The position numbers and the translations under genes are program-made. A stretch of DNA of 64,000 nt from Leptospira paudalimensis (GTDB lineage Bacteria; Spirochaetota; Leptospiria; Leptospirales; Leptospiraceae). Positions 1 through 7,679 of the stretch are shown one piece after another. The DNA lies in the NCBI RefSeq assembly GCF_026151345.1, contig NZ_JAMQPR010000001.1:1594231-1658230 (forward strand), in the 5' to 3' direction. Every line of letters begins with the position of its first letter. Position 1 is the stretch's first letter. The notes beneath the pieces were generated by a model. It was not told the DNA's origin. It did not search any database and was given only the letters and a program-made list of their open reading frames with translations.

Positions 1-25
1 GAAATTAAATTTAAAATTGAATTTG

Positions 26-490
26 TCATTCCACTTCAACTGTCATCTCTAATTCTACACTTGCATTGAGAGGTAAAGAAATCACACCGATGGCAAATCT
101 CGCATGTTTTCCTTTTTCGCCAAAAATTTGACCTACAAGTTCGGAAGCACCATTGGCAACTAAGTGTTGTTCAGTGAAGTTTTCGTCACTTGCAACATAA
201 ACTCCAAGTTTAACAATTGATTTGATTTGGTCTAGAGAGCTTATCTGCAATAACAAAGCCGAAAGTGCGTTGAGTAAACACTGTTTGGCTTCTTCTTTTG
301 CTTCTTCTAACGTGAGATCCTTTCCAACTTTTCCCATTTTTCGTAACTTCCCGGAAACTAGGGGGAGTTGGCCTGAGGTAAACACCAAATTTCCTGAATG
401 TTTAGAAGGAATATAGGCAGCAAGTGCTGCAGGAACAGGAGGGATTTGGATCCCAAGTGCATTCAAATGATCCGTAATAGCCATTGCCAT
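26..490 (-). CDS. RidA/YjgF-family protein
   Basis: A 154-residue protein of the RidA/YjgF/UK114 superfamily. Family members deaminate reactive enamine/imine intermediates from PLP enzymes or act as related hydrolases in the cytoplasm. The family shows in the N-terminal region GNLVFTSGQLP, the middle helix stretch LLNALSALL and the C-terminal LPLNASVELEMTVEVE. The fold and length match the 150-residue YjgF-like subgroup better than the 125-residue canonical RidA, so the exact substrate is unknown. Start is ATG at 490 or ATG at 484; neither has a strong ribosome-binding site. It is divergent from the heat-shock operon. The catalytic arginine of archetypal RidA is not clearly placed, so enzymatic activity is inferred only. 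Confidence 0.85.
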   Translation of the reverse strand: MAMAITDHLNALGIQIPPVPAALAAYIPSKHSGNLVFTSGQLPLVSGKLRKMGKVGKDLTLEEAKEEAKQCLLNALSALLLQISSLDQIKSIVKLGVYVASDENFTEQHLVANGASELVGQIFGEKGKHARFAIGVISLPLNASVELEMTVEVE

Positions 491-558
491 CCAAACTATG
501 GTTCCTATGCCTATGAGACAAAATTTTTTTTACCGAATGTAAAAATTCTAAATTCGAA

Positions 559-587
559 TTGACAATTGGCAGTCAAAGATATAGAGT
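559..587 (+). promoter_or_regulatory. Predicted sigma70-type promoter of hsp20 operon
   Basis: A perfect -35 hexamer TTGACA lies at 559-564. A -10-like TAGAGT at 582-587 has 17-nt spacing; TATAGA at 580-585 with 15-nt spacing is an alternative. The -10 region lies inside the first CIRCE-like operator, as expected for repressor occlusion. The promoter is inferred from sequence only. Confidence 0.6.
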
Positions 588-592
588 GCTAA
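566..592 (+). promoter_or_regulatory. CIRCE operator 1 (HrcA site)
   Basis: TTGGCAGTC, nine bases, then GAGTGCTAA. The consensus CIRCE is TTAGCACTC-N9-GAGTGCTAA, so the right arm is perfect, the left arm has 7 of 9 matches, and the spacer is exactly nine. HrcA binds CIRCE in many bacteria and represses heat-shock genes. The position over the promoter of an Hsp20 operon fits that role. Confidence 0.8.
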
Positions 593-597
593 TTGAA

Positions 598-624
598 GTA
601 GCAGACTACGAATAAGAGTGCTAA
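598..624 (+). promoter_or_regulatory. CIRCE-like operator 2 (degenerate left arm)
   Basis: A second perfect right arm GAGTGCTAA at 616-624 is preceded by a nine-base spacer and GTAGCAGAC at 598-606, which matches the CIRCE left arm at 6 of 9 positions. It lies directly before the ribosome-binding site (AAGGAG at 625-630), in the 5' untranslated region. Two tandem sites suggest cooperative or two-step HrcA control. Confidence 0.6.
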
Positions 625-637
625 AAGGAGATTTTGC

Positions 638-1081
638 ATGTTATTTCGAATTCTAGACCCACAAACAAAAACTAACCAGTTTTGGAGAGACTTTGATCGT
701 TTGAACGATGAGTTGACTCGTTCTATTTTGAATGATCAATTCGGAAGTTCTTCGCATTTTCCTCCTGTGAATGTGTACACAAAAGAGGATGAGGCACTAG
801 TCACTTGCCTTTTGCCTGGTATGGACACAGACCAAATTGAAATCAATGTTAAAGACAATATGCTTTCCATCCATGGAAAGAAAAAACCTGAAGATTTAGC
901 GGAAGGAACAGAAGTTCATCGCAGGGAAATTTTCCATGGTGAATTCCATAGAACTCTTGAACTTCCATTCCGAGTGAACCAAGACCTAGTTTCTGCAAAA
1001 TACGTAAACGGTGTCTTAAACATCCACTTACCAAGAAGAGAAGAAGACAAACCGAAAAAAGTATCCATCAACATCGGATAA
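638..1081 (+). CDS. Small heat-shock protein, Hsp20 family (first of pair)
   Basis: A 147-residue Hsp20/alpha-crystallin chaperone, an ATP-independent holdase for unfolding cytoplasmic proteins. The alpha-crystallin domain covers about residues 45-147: PPVNVYTKEDEALVTCLLPG opens it, FHRTLELPFRV follows, and the conserved NGVLNIHLPR motif is near the end. Start is ATG 638, seven bases after AAGGAG. It is followed after 17 bases by a second hsp20 gene, forming an operon. Two CIRCE-like operators and a TTGACA promoter lie upstream, so HrcA-controlled heat induction is expected. It resembles the Leptospira Hsp15-type proteins in size, but I have not compared them directly. Confidence 0.95.
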   Translation: MLFRILDPQTKTNQFWRDFDRLNDELTRSILNDQFGSSSHFPPVNVYTKEDEALVTCLLPGMDTDQIEINVKDNMLSIHGKKKPEDLAEGTEVHRREIFHGEFHRTLELPFRVNQDLVSAKYVNGVLNIHLPRREEDKPKKVSINIG

Positions 1082-1098
1082 AAGAAGGAGAAAACGAT

Positions 1099-1500
1099 AT
1101 GAATACACTGACTACAGAAAATAAACAAACGTTAGATGAAAAGGCTGGAGTGAAAGATGTTCAACCACAAGTAAGGGTTTACTCTCCGAATGTAGATGTT
1201 TATGAAACTGAAAACACAATTTTATTCCGAGTGGAAATGCCTGGTGTTGATGAAACATCTGTTGAGATCACAATCGAAAAAGACCAACTCCAATTAGAAG
1301 GGAAATTCAAAATGGGAGCGGAAGAAAAAGGTCAGGTTCGACTTGCGGAATACAAAGAAGGTAACTATTTCCGAAAGTTTACCATTAGCAAAGCGATTGA
1401 TTCTGAAAAAGCGGTTGCAAAAATGAAAAACGGAATTTTGGAACTTTCCATTCCTAAAATTGAACCGAAAAAAACAAAAATTGAAATTCGAAATTCTTAA
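1099..1500 (+). CDS. Small heat-shock protein, Hsp20 family (second of pair)
   Basis: A 133-residue second Hsp20. The alpha-crystallin domain spans about residues 30-133, with YSPNVDVYETENTILFRVEM at its start, NYFRKFTISKAI in the middle and the hallmark MKNGILELSIPK near the C-terminus. The C-terminal tail contains PKIEPKKTKIEI. Start ATG 1099 follows AGAAGGAG at a normal distance. Paired Hsp20 proteins often co-assemble into mixed oligomers; that is an inference here. It is co-transcribed with the preceding gene and ends about 80 bases before a strong terminator. Confidence 0.94.
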   Translation: MNTLTTENKQTLDEKAGVKDVQPQVRVYSPNVDVYETENTILFRVEMPGVDETSVEITIEKDQLQLEGKFKMGAEEKGQVRLAEYKEGNYFRKFTISKAIDSEKAVAKMKNGILELSIPKIEPKKTKIEIRNS

Positions 1501-1577
1501 ATCAAAGAAAATCGAATTTTAAAAAAGATGGATTGAGTTTTTAACTCTAACGAAACATAGATGAACAAAAAATATAT

Positions 1578-1612
1578 ACCCAACAGAACAATTGTTTTGT
1601 TGGGTTTTTTTT
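1578..1612. terminator. Rho-independent terminator of hsp20 operon (probably bidirectional)
   Basis: ACCCAACA at 1578-1585 pairs with TGTTGGGT at 1598-1605, with a further self-complementary AACAATTGTT inside, followed by a run of eight T at 1605-1612. The T run touches the hisC stop codon on the other strand, so the element separates two convergent operons. An A-rich stretch on the left side gives partial function in the minus direction. Confidence 0.85.
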
Positions 1613-2705
1613 AGACTAAGGCATTCAGGGATTGGAAAAGGATATCATTTTCTTCCTTTGTTCCAATTGTAATTCGAATGAAATCCTTACAAATTCCATA
1701 GGAAAAATACCGGATGAGGATATTTTTTTCCTTTAAAGAAAGGTATAACTGTTCAGGCGAAATCCCTGATTTTGGTTTGCAGAAGAGAAAATTAGTAGAA
1801 GAATCTGGGATGGTAAATCCCAGGGATTCCAAATTGGTCTTCAGGCGAGAACGTTCTGAAATAACAAGTTTTCGTTTCTCTAAGAAATATTCTTTGTCCT
1901 TATAAGAAGTTTCTGCAATCATTTGGTCAATGATTCCAACATTATAAGAATCTTTGAGTTTTCGTATCCATGAAATGGTTTCAAGTGAACCTACAATGTA
2001 ACCAACACGAAGTCCAGCGAGTGCATATGATTTAGAAAAAGTTCTAGAAACAAGTAAGTTTGGATGGTGTTTGATCTCAGAGATCAAACTAGCGCTGGCA
2101 TCCGTAAAATCAATGTATGCTTCATCTGACAATACAAGGCCACGAAAGGAACAAATCAGATCTAATAGTTTTTCCTTCGGTTCTTCGATGCCCGTAGGTG
2201 CATTTGGATGGGCAAAACATAGTAACTTACCTTCTGATTTTTTAAGTGTTTCAAAATCAAAATGTAGATTTTCTAAGACAGGAACCGCTTTGTACTTCGC
2301 TCCCACCATCATTTGTTCGGTAAGAACTGGGTAATAGGAATAGGTTGGGTCTGGTGCTACAACCATATCACCGGGACCTATAAAGGTTTGGAATAACAAA
2401 CGTAAGGCTTCATCCGAACCATTGGTCACAAGGATTTGGTTTGGGTCCAAATCATAATCATTTGCGATGAGTTCTTGTAGTTTCCTTGCATGGTAATTGG
2501 GATACTTACGGAGTAATCCCTTTTCGATCACTTCTTCGAGAGCCTTTTGGATTTTTGGTGAAGGAGGATAGGGATTTTCGTTTGTATTTAACTTGATAGT
2601 AGAAGTGGTAAGGCCTGGTTGTTCTCCCGGAGTGTAGGGAGAAAATTGTTGGAGTTCCTTTCTCACAAACAACTTTGGGTCAAATTGGTTTTCTTGTGAA
2701 GCCAT
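1611..2705 (-). CDS. hisC: Histidinol-phosphate aminotransferase
   Basis: A 364-residue PLP-dependent class I/II aminotransferase converting imidazole-acetol phosphate plus glutamate to L-histidinol phosphate in histidine synthesis. Visible motifs: KLNTNENPYPPSP near residues 38-50, the cofactor region TNGSDEALRLLFQTF, DEAYIDF, and the Schiff-base lysine in SRTFSKSYALAGLRVGY at about residue 225. Length is normal. The ATG at 2705 lies three bases after the leuA stop with no good ribosome-binding site, suggesting translational coupling. HisC enzymes often also serve as tyrosine/phenylalanine aminotransferases. It is the last gene of an operon with leuA and a membrane protein, not part of a his cluster. 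Confidence 0.93.
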   Translation of the reverse strand: MASQENQFDPKLFVRKELQQFSPYTPGEQPGLTTSTIKLNTNENPYPPSPKIQKALEEVIEKGLLRKYPNYHARKLQELIANDYDLDPNQILVTNGSDEALRLLFQTFIGPGDMVVAPDPTYSYYPVLTEQMMVGAKYKAVPVLENLHFDFETLKKSEGKLLCFAHPNAPTGIEEPKEKLLDLICSFRGLVLSDEAYIDFTDASASLISEIKHHPNLLVSRTFSKSYALAGLRVGYIVGSLETISWIRKLKDSYNVGIIDQMIAETSYKDKEYFLEKRKLVISERSRLKTNLESLGFTIPDSSTNFLFCKPKSGISPEQLYLSLKEKNILIRYFSYGICKDFIRITIGTKEENDILFQSLNALV

Positions 2706-2708
2706 TGA

Positions 2709-4226
2709 TTACAACCGATTCAAAGCATTGATGTATGCCTTGGCACAAGCTTCTATGATATCTGTTGAATCGCCTTTGCCCACAACCCGACGTTCACCGT
2801 CTTCTAATGTGACAGAGGCTTCCGCCATCGCATCGGTTCCTTCTGTGACGGGAGAGATCACAAGGCGAGATAAGAGTGGGGAAAGTCCTGTTACAGAACT
2901 TATGGCTTTGAAGATACTATCAACAGGTCCATCACCTTTTGCTTCCCCAACTTTTGTTTCAGCTTTGATTTGTAAGTTTACCTTTGCGTATGGTGTTTTG
3001 TCGGAACCAGTATTTTGTTCGAAAGAAATCAGGCGGTAGGTTTCATCCACTTGGGATCGGCTAATCTCAGATTGGAAAAGGGCAGCAATGTCTTCATCAA
3101 AAACTTCCTTTTTTTTATCTGCAATTTCCAAAAACCGATTGTATGCATTGTCAATTTCTTCTGGTTTGGGATCAAAACCCATACGGATGATTCGGTCTTT
3201 AAATCCAGCTCTACCTGAATGACGACCAAGTACCATACGGTTGGATTTTAAACCCACTGACTCTGGAGTCATGATTTCATAGGTTTGTCGGTTTTTGATC
3301 ACACCATCTTGGTGGATTCCTGATTCATGGGCAAATGCATTAGCTCCCACGATCGCTTTGTTAGGTTGTACAACCATACCTGTAATGGTTTTTACCAAAT
3401 GAGAACCACGTGTGATGAGAGTGGAGTCAATATTTGTTTCCACACCAAAGGTATCCTTTCTCGTTTTTAATGCCATGACCACTTCTTCCATGGCTGTGTT
3501 ACCTGCTCGTTCTCCAATCCCATTGATGGTACATTCAATTTGGCGTCCACCCGCGAGTACAGTAGCAAGGGAGTTCGCAACAGCAAGGCCAAGGTCATTA
3601 TGACAATGCGCAGAAAAAATGACTTTGTCTGCACCTTTCACTTTTGTTTTTAAAAATCGAAACAAATCCATGTATTCTTGAGGGGTTGTATAACCAACAG
3701 TATCTGGGATGTTGATGGTAGTTGCTCCTTCCTCGATCACAGCCTCAACTAACTCACGTAAGAATTCCCATTCGGATCTTGTTGCATCCTCTGGTGAAAA
3801 TTCAACATCCGGGACAAAGTCTTTTGCCATTCGAACGGCAATCCTTGCCATCTCTAAAACTTCGGAAGGTGATTTTCCGAGTTTGTGTTTCATATGAATG
3901 GGAGAAGAAGCGATGAATGTATGAATGCGTTTGGATTTAGCAGGTTTTAGGGCGTCTCTTGCCGCTTCTAAATCAGGGCGGAGGGCACGTGCAAGACCAC
4001 AAATGGTAGGACCTTCTATTTCACGTGCAATTCTTTCGACGGCTTTGAACTGGACTGGGGAAGAAACGGGGAATCCTGCTTCAATGATGTCTACTTTCAT
4101 CCGAGCAAGGTGACCCGCAATTTCTACTTTTTCATCTTCACTCATAGCAGCACCAGGGCACTGCTCTCCATCCCTCAAAGTCGTATCAAAAATCCGTACG
4201 TAATCTTCCATCTCCTTCCAGATCAT
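2709..4226 (-). CDS. leuA: 2-isopropylmalate synthase (LeuA-type, with regulatory domain)
   Basis: About 505 residues. It condenses acetyl-CoA with 2-oxoisovalerate in the first committed step of leucine synthesis. The HMGL-like TIM barrel begins with RIFDTTLRDGEQCPGAAM and carries HCHNDLGLAVANSL (metal-binding histidines), NGIGERAGN and HESGIHQDG. The final ~130 residues form the LeuA regulatory domain, the usual site of leucine feedback inhibition. The frame opens at TTG 4247, overlapping the upstream stop as TTGA, but ATG 4226 (after GGGGAA) is a better start; ATG 4211 is also possible. Leptospira carries LeuA paralogues including CimA, which uses pyruvate. LeuA is favoured here but the substrate is not certain from sequence alone. 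Confidence 0.88.
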   Translation of the reverse strand: MIWKEMEDYVRIFDTTLRDGEQCPGAAMSEDEKVEIAGHLARMKVDIIEAGFPVSSPVQFKAVERIAREIEGPTICGLARALRPDLEAARDALKPAKSKRIHTFIASSPIHMKHKLGKSPSEVLEMARIAVRMAKDFVPDVEFSPEDATRSEWEFLRELVEAVIEEGATTINIPDTVGYTTPQEYMDLFRFLKTKVKGADKVIFSAHCHNDLGLAVANSLATVLAGGRQIECTINGIGERAGNTAMEEVVMALKTRKDTFGVETNIDSTLITRGSHLVKTITGMVVQPNKAIVGANAFAHESGIHQDGVIKNRQTYEIMTPESVGLKSNRMVLGRHSGRAGFKDRIIRMGFDPKPEEIDNAYNRFLEIADKKKEVFDEDIAALFQSEISRSQVDETYRLISFEQNTGSDKTPYAKVNLQIKAETKVGEAKGDGPVDSIFKAISSVTGLSPLLSRLVISPVTEGTDAMAEASVTLEDGERRVVGKGDSTDIIEACAKAYINALNRL

Positions 4227-4243
4227 AGTTTCCCCGATGTCTG

Positions 4244-5710
4244 TCAAGGAGTATGGAAAGCACCTGTGATCCAGTGGTATGGTTTCCCATTTTTGTCTAC
4301 AGGGGTAGGATTTCGTTTACCTTCCGTCCAAAAGCGAATCGGTTTTTCCAGGTCATAGGATACCTCTTGTTTCGTGATGCTCTGGTGGTAATTTTGAACC
4401 TCTTTTCGGGGTTTTGGAAACTCATTGAGAACCAAAATCCAGAGGAGAAGAGAAAGGAAAAAGATGGGGAGAGGGAAGGGATTCATCTTGTTTGCCAATA
4501 CCCAGGAGACTCCAATGAGTCCCAAAAACCAAAGGGGAAAAAGGTAACGAATGGGATAGGGATGGAGGTAGGTAAACCGACCCACCACTATGAGGAGGAA
4601 AAGTAAAATCGGAATCAAAAGAAGAAACATTCGTTTGAGTTGGTGTGGAAATCGATGAAAAAAGAAAACGAACACAAACAACAAACCGAGTAAAGATTGA
4701 TTTTCATAGACCAACAATTTGGCAAAATCATATACATAATGAGTGGTTAGGAATGTAACCTCCCCTAATGTTTTTGTTTGAAGGAAACCTAAAAGGATTC
4801 CAAAACTATTGGGAATCTTCAGTTTTGTTTTGAGAAAAAAAAGGATGAGTTCCATTGCAATGGTGTAAAGCGAAATGATGAGAAAGGAAAATATAAAGCT
4901 TTTCTGAAAGGTCTCTTTCCATTTTTTAGAATCGATTCCCGAAACATTGATTACGATCAAACAAAACACTCCAATACAAAACGAGAATCGATCGGAAAGG
5001 TATAAAAGGCTAAAACCGACTAAGAACAAAAACATAGGAATATGTTTGGGTACAAACAATTTGGAGAACAAAACACCTCGACTAAACTTCTTTCCGATCG
5101 GAAACTCTGTTTGATTCTGGAAAATGGCAATTGAATTTTCTTTGGATTGGAATTGGTGGTAGAGACTAACAAGGAATAGGCTAAAGAAAAAACCAGTACT
5201 ATGGTGGGCATTCGAAACAAAATAAACCAAGGGCAGGGGTTTATCTCCAAAGGTTTCCCCAAGTAGCGAAAAGATTATGAATAAGGTTTGGAACCAGATT
5301 AACAATTGGATGGTAGTTCGTTTTGTTAGTTTTGATGACAAAAACGAATACAATCCGAATTGAAGGAAACCCATCTGGATGACTCCATACATTGTAGGCA
5401 GATACAAAAAAGGAAATACAAAGTACAAGAAGGCCATACACCCTATGTCAGGAAAAAAATAGGGAGAAGGAGGGAGATACCAATGGGATATTCCATTCCC
5501 ACTCATCCAATCATGCACAAATAGTGTTGTATACAGTTGGTCAGCAGAGTATAAAGGGATAAAATAAATGGTTTCGCATAACAAAAAGTTGATGAATCCA
5601 GAAATGAATAGGAAAAGAATCAAAACCAATCCCTCGTTCCGTTTGGTTTGTTTCCCAGATTCATAGAAATATGATTGGAAAAAATTTCTAAAGATTAGGA
5701 TTGGATTCAT
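4244..5710 (-). CDS. Polytopic membrane protein, possible GT-C-type glycosyltransferase
   Basis: A protein of about 488 residues that I do not recognise. It has roughly ten or more hydrophobic segments, starting near residue 30 (LVLILFLFISGFINFLLC), and hydrophilic patches such as SADQLYTTLFVHDWMSG after the first membrane span. An acidic, aromatic-rich first external loop followed by many spans resembles GT-C glycosyltransferases (ArnT/PMT-like) that use polyprenyl-phosphate sugars. This is an inference from layout only. Start ATG 5710 abuts the divergent start at 5711; a TTG twelve bases further upstream is less likely. It overlaps or nearly overlaps leuA and so heads a leu/his operon, an odd location for an envelope enzyme. 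Confidence 0.7.
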   Translation of the reverse strand: MNPILIFRNFFQSYFYESGKQTKRNEGLVLILFLFISGFINFLLCETIYFIPLYSADQLYTTLFVHDWMSGNGISHWYLPPSPYFFPDIGCMAFLYFVFPFLYLPTMYGVIQMGFLQFGLYSFLSSKLTKRTTIQLLIWFQTLFIIFSLLGETFGDKPLPLVYFVSNAHHSTGFFFSLFLVSLYHQFQSKENSIAIFQNQTEFPIGKKFSRGVLFSKLFVPKHIPMFLFLVGFSLLYLSDRFSFCIGVFCLIVINVSGIDSKKWKETFQKSFIFSFLIISLYTIAMELILFFLKTKLKIPNSFGILLGFLQTKTLGEVTFLTTHYVYDFAKLLVYENQSLLGLLFVFVFFFHRFPHQLKRMFLLLIPILLFLLIVVGRFTYLHPYPIRYLFPLWFLGLIGVSWVLANKMNPFPLPIFFLSLLLWILVLNEFPKPRKEVQNYHQSITKQEVSYDLEKPIRFWTEGKRNPTPVDKNGKPYHWITGAFHTP

Positions 5711-6073
5711 ATGCCAGAACAAAATCTGTCTCGAAACAAAACGTTAAACCTCTACTCTGTCAATTTGGCTGGTGGAGAAAATTGTTCCGAACCATTGCAC
5801 TTCTACCAATCCATTTTAGGTGGCAAAGTTCTGAAAGAAAGTTTTGGTCATGCGGAACTAGAATTGGAGTCTGGTTTACGAATTGTTTTTTCAAAAGAAA
5901 CGGAACATTGCCCTGTGCGGGGAGGTACCCTCACACTCCAAGTGAGCCAAAATGAACTGGAAGACAAAATGATTTCCCATTGCCAATTGGTACAAGCCGT
6001 TCCAAACCAAGGGTATTCCTTATATGAAGACCGTTGGGGGAATTGGATCTGGCTTTATTTAGCTAAAAACTGA
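5711..6073 (+). CDS. VOC (glyoxalase/bleomycin-resistance fold) protein
   Basis: A 120-residue single-module VOC-superfamily protein. The characteristic pattern is an opening strand NLYSVNLAGGE, the helix PLHFYQSILGGKV, the strand stretch AELELESGLRIVF, and the closing DRWGNWIWLYL (equivalent to the common D-P-D/W-G-N ending). Members bind a metal or small ligand between two modules; single modules usually dimerise. Metal-binding residues are not obvious, so no substrate is assigned. Start ATG 5711 sits directly against the divergent start codon at 5710, after AGGAT about eight bases upstream. The 3' end overlaps the convergent GDPD gene by 19 bases. Confidence 0.75.
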   Translation: MPEQNLSRNKTLNLYSVNLAGGENCSEPLHFYQSILGGKVLKESFGHAELELESGLRIVFSKETEHCPVRGGTLTLQVSQNELEDKMISHCQLVQAVPNQGYSLYEDRWGNWIWLYLAKN

Positions 6074-6849
6074 GCCAAACGATCGGGAAAGTCAGTGATA
6101 AGACCCGATACTCCTGCGTCTATGAGAGATTTCCATTCTTCTTCTGTATTGGGAGTATAAGGAATCACAAGTAAAGACTCAGAATTACACTTGGATACAA
6201 ATTCCTTGGAACAAGCGGAAAAATGGGGAAGGATCAAATCTGGTTCAAATTCCATGTAACGTTCGTTTAGCGAATCTCCTTTTTCAATGAGTAGTCCACG
6301 TAAAACCTCAGGTTCTTCTTTTCGTACTAAGTCTACAAGTTCCCAATCAAAACTACTCACCCAAATTCGATTTTGTAATTGGAACTTGCGGATGAGTTTG
6401 ACAACTGCTTTTGCTAAATCTTCTCGTTCTTCCCTTTTGCCTTCACTTTTCAGTTCGATATCAAACACAGTTTTTTCAGGCAAAGTTTGTATGATTTGAG
6501 ATAAGGTTGGAATTTGTTCACCTTCAAAATCCTCGGAGAAAAATCCACCAGCATCCAGTTCAGCTAACTGACGATAGGGGATCTCGGCAACCTTTCCCTC
6601 TCCATCAGTTGTTCGGTCGACTGTAAAATCATGGATGACAACCAGTTCTCCCGATCCACATAACATGGTATCCAACTCAAAATAATGAGTGGATTCTGAT
6701 CCAACAAGAAAGGATACGAGCGTATTCTCTGGAGCAAGGCCCCTTGCCCCTCTATGTCCGATATTGACAGGAGTGTTTCCGAGGAGAGATTGCAAACGTT
6801 CGGACCTTGGTTGAAACATTAGATTACCCTGGTTGGATGGAAGATTCAT
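6055..6849 (-). CDS. Glycerophosphodiester phosphodiesterase (GDPD)
   Basis: A 264-residue GDPD-family enzyme that hydrolyses glycerophosphodiesters from deacylated phospholipids to glycerol-3-phosphate and an alcohol. Signature motifs are complete: NIGHRGARGLAPENTLVSF (catalytic His and Arg), ELDTMLCGSGELVVIHD (metal-binding Glu/Asp and second catalytic His), and TVFDIELKSE. No signal peptide is visible, so it is probably a cytoplasmic UgpQ-like enzyme. ATG 6849 overlaps the upstream transporter gene by 26 bases and follows a GAAGAAGAAGGG run. ATG 6819, five bases after the upstream stop, is an alternative that would shorten the protein by ten residues. Confidence 0.9.
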   Translation of the reverse strand: MNLPSNQGNLMFQPRSERLQSLLGNTPVNIGHRGARGLAPENTLVSFLVGSESTHYFELDTMLCGSGELVVIHDFTVDRTTDGEGKVAEIPYRQLAELDAGGFFSEDFEGEQIPTLSQIIQTLPEKTVFDIELKSEGKREEREDLAKAVVKLIRKFQLQNRIWVSSFDWELVDLVRKEEPEVLRGLLIEKGDSLNERYMEFEPDLILPHFSACSKEFVSKCNSESLLVIPYTPNTEEEWKSLIDAGVSGLITDFPDRLAQFLAK

Positions 6850-7534
6850 ACCCTTCTTCTTCCATCGCTTCTTTGAACATTTGTTCTTTTAAACTCGTAC
6901 CCAGGTAACGATCAATGTAAATGTGGATGGCATACAAAACAGGTGTGATGAGGATCGCAACTCCCATTTTGTATAAAAAATTGGTACTGGCAATCGATAC
7001 GAGTTTTGGTACTGGGTGGTACTTTCCAAGGGCAATGAAGATCACGACAAAGGAGTCAATGAGTTGTGAAATCACAGTGGAACCTGTAGCCCGTAACCAA
7101 ATGTGTTTTCCCTTTGTTTTTTTTCGTAAAAAATGAAAGGTATGTAAGTCAATCATCTGGCCAATTACGTATGCGATGATGGAACCAAGGATCACAAGGC
7201 CTGAATTGGCAAACACTCGTTCAAAGGAGGCATCATCAATGGGAGAATCAGGGCTTGCCGGGATTTGAATATCAATGACGATGAGAAGGTAGGCAAATCC
7301 AATCATGAGCATCCCAAGAAAGGTTGTGGCTCGCACCACCTTACGCCCAAAATATTCATTGAGTAAGTCTGTAATGATAAACGTAACAGGAAATGGGATA
7401 ACACCCATAGTCATGGTAAACCCAAAGGCAAAAAATAATTTACTACCCGTCAATTCCGCAAGCAGTAAAAAAGTAAGAAAAAAACTGAGTAGGACAGTAT
7501 AAAGGATCACCGGTTTTTGTTTTAAGGCATTCAT
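6824..7534 (-). CDS. yhhQ: Queuosine precursor transporter (YhhQ/VUT-1 family)
   Basis: A 236-residue inner-membrane protein with about six membrane spans. The family importers bring preQ0/preQ1 (or queuine) into the cell for queuosine tRNA modification. The key family signature is FPVTFIITDLLNEYFGRKVV after the second span, followed by GQMIDLHTFHFLRK and ATGSTVISQLIDSFVVIFIA. Length is standard. The ribosome-binding site is GGGGAGG about ten bases before ATG 7534. I looked for a preQ1 riboswitch in the leader and did not find one. It is co-directional with, and overlaps, the GDPD gene. Confidence 0.9.
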   Translation of the reverse strand: MNALKQKPVILYTVLLSFFLTFLLLAELTGSKLFFAFGFTMTMGVIPFPVTFIITDLLNEYFGRKVVRATTFLGMLMIGFAYLLIVIDIQIPASPDSPIDDASFERVFANSGLVILGSIIAYVIGQMIDLHTFHFLRKKTKGKHIWLRATGSTVISQLIDSFVVIFIALGKYHPVPKLVSIASTNFLYKMGVAILITPVLYAIHIYIDRYLGTSLKEQMFKEAMEEEGYESSIQPG

Positions 7535-7679
7535 GGATTTCTTTTCCTCCCCATCTGAATTTCGACTAGGAGAGAAAGGCTCCTAAAAAATCATGGGATA
7601 CAGATAGATAGAGTGGGTTTCGATTAATCTCTACTCTTTTTTTCTGAACAGTTCGATAATCAACCTAGAAGAAACGTAT

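Noticed and set aside
7567..7585. TAGGAG/CTCCTA hairpin before the queuosine-precursor transporter, considered as a preQ1 riboswitch
   Set aside because: It lacks the conserved preQ1 aptamer loop and A-rich tail; no pseudoknot pairing to the ribosome-binding site could be traced.
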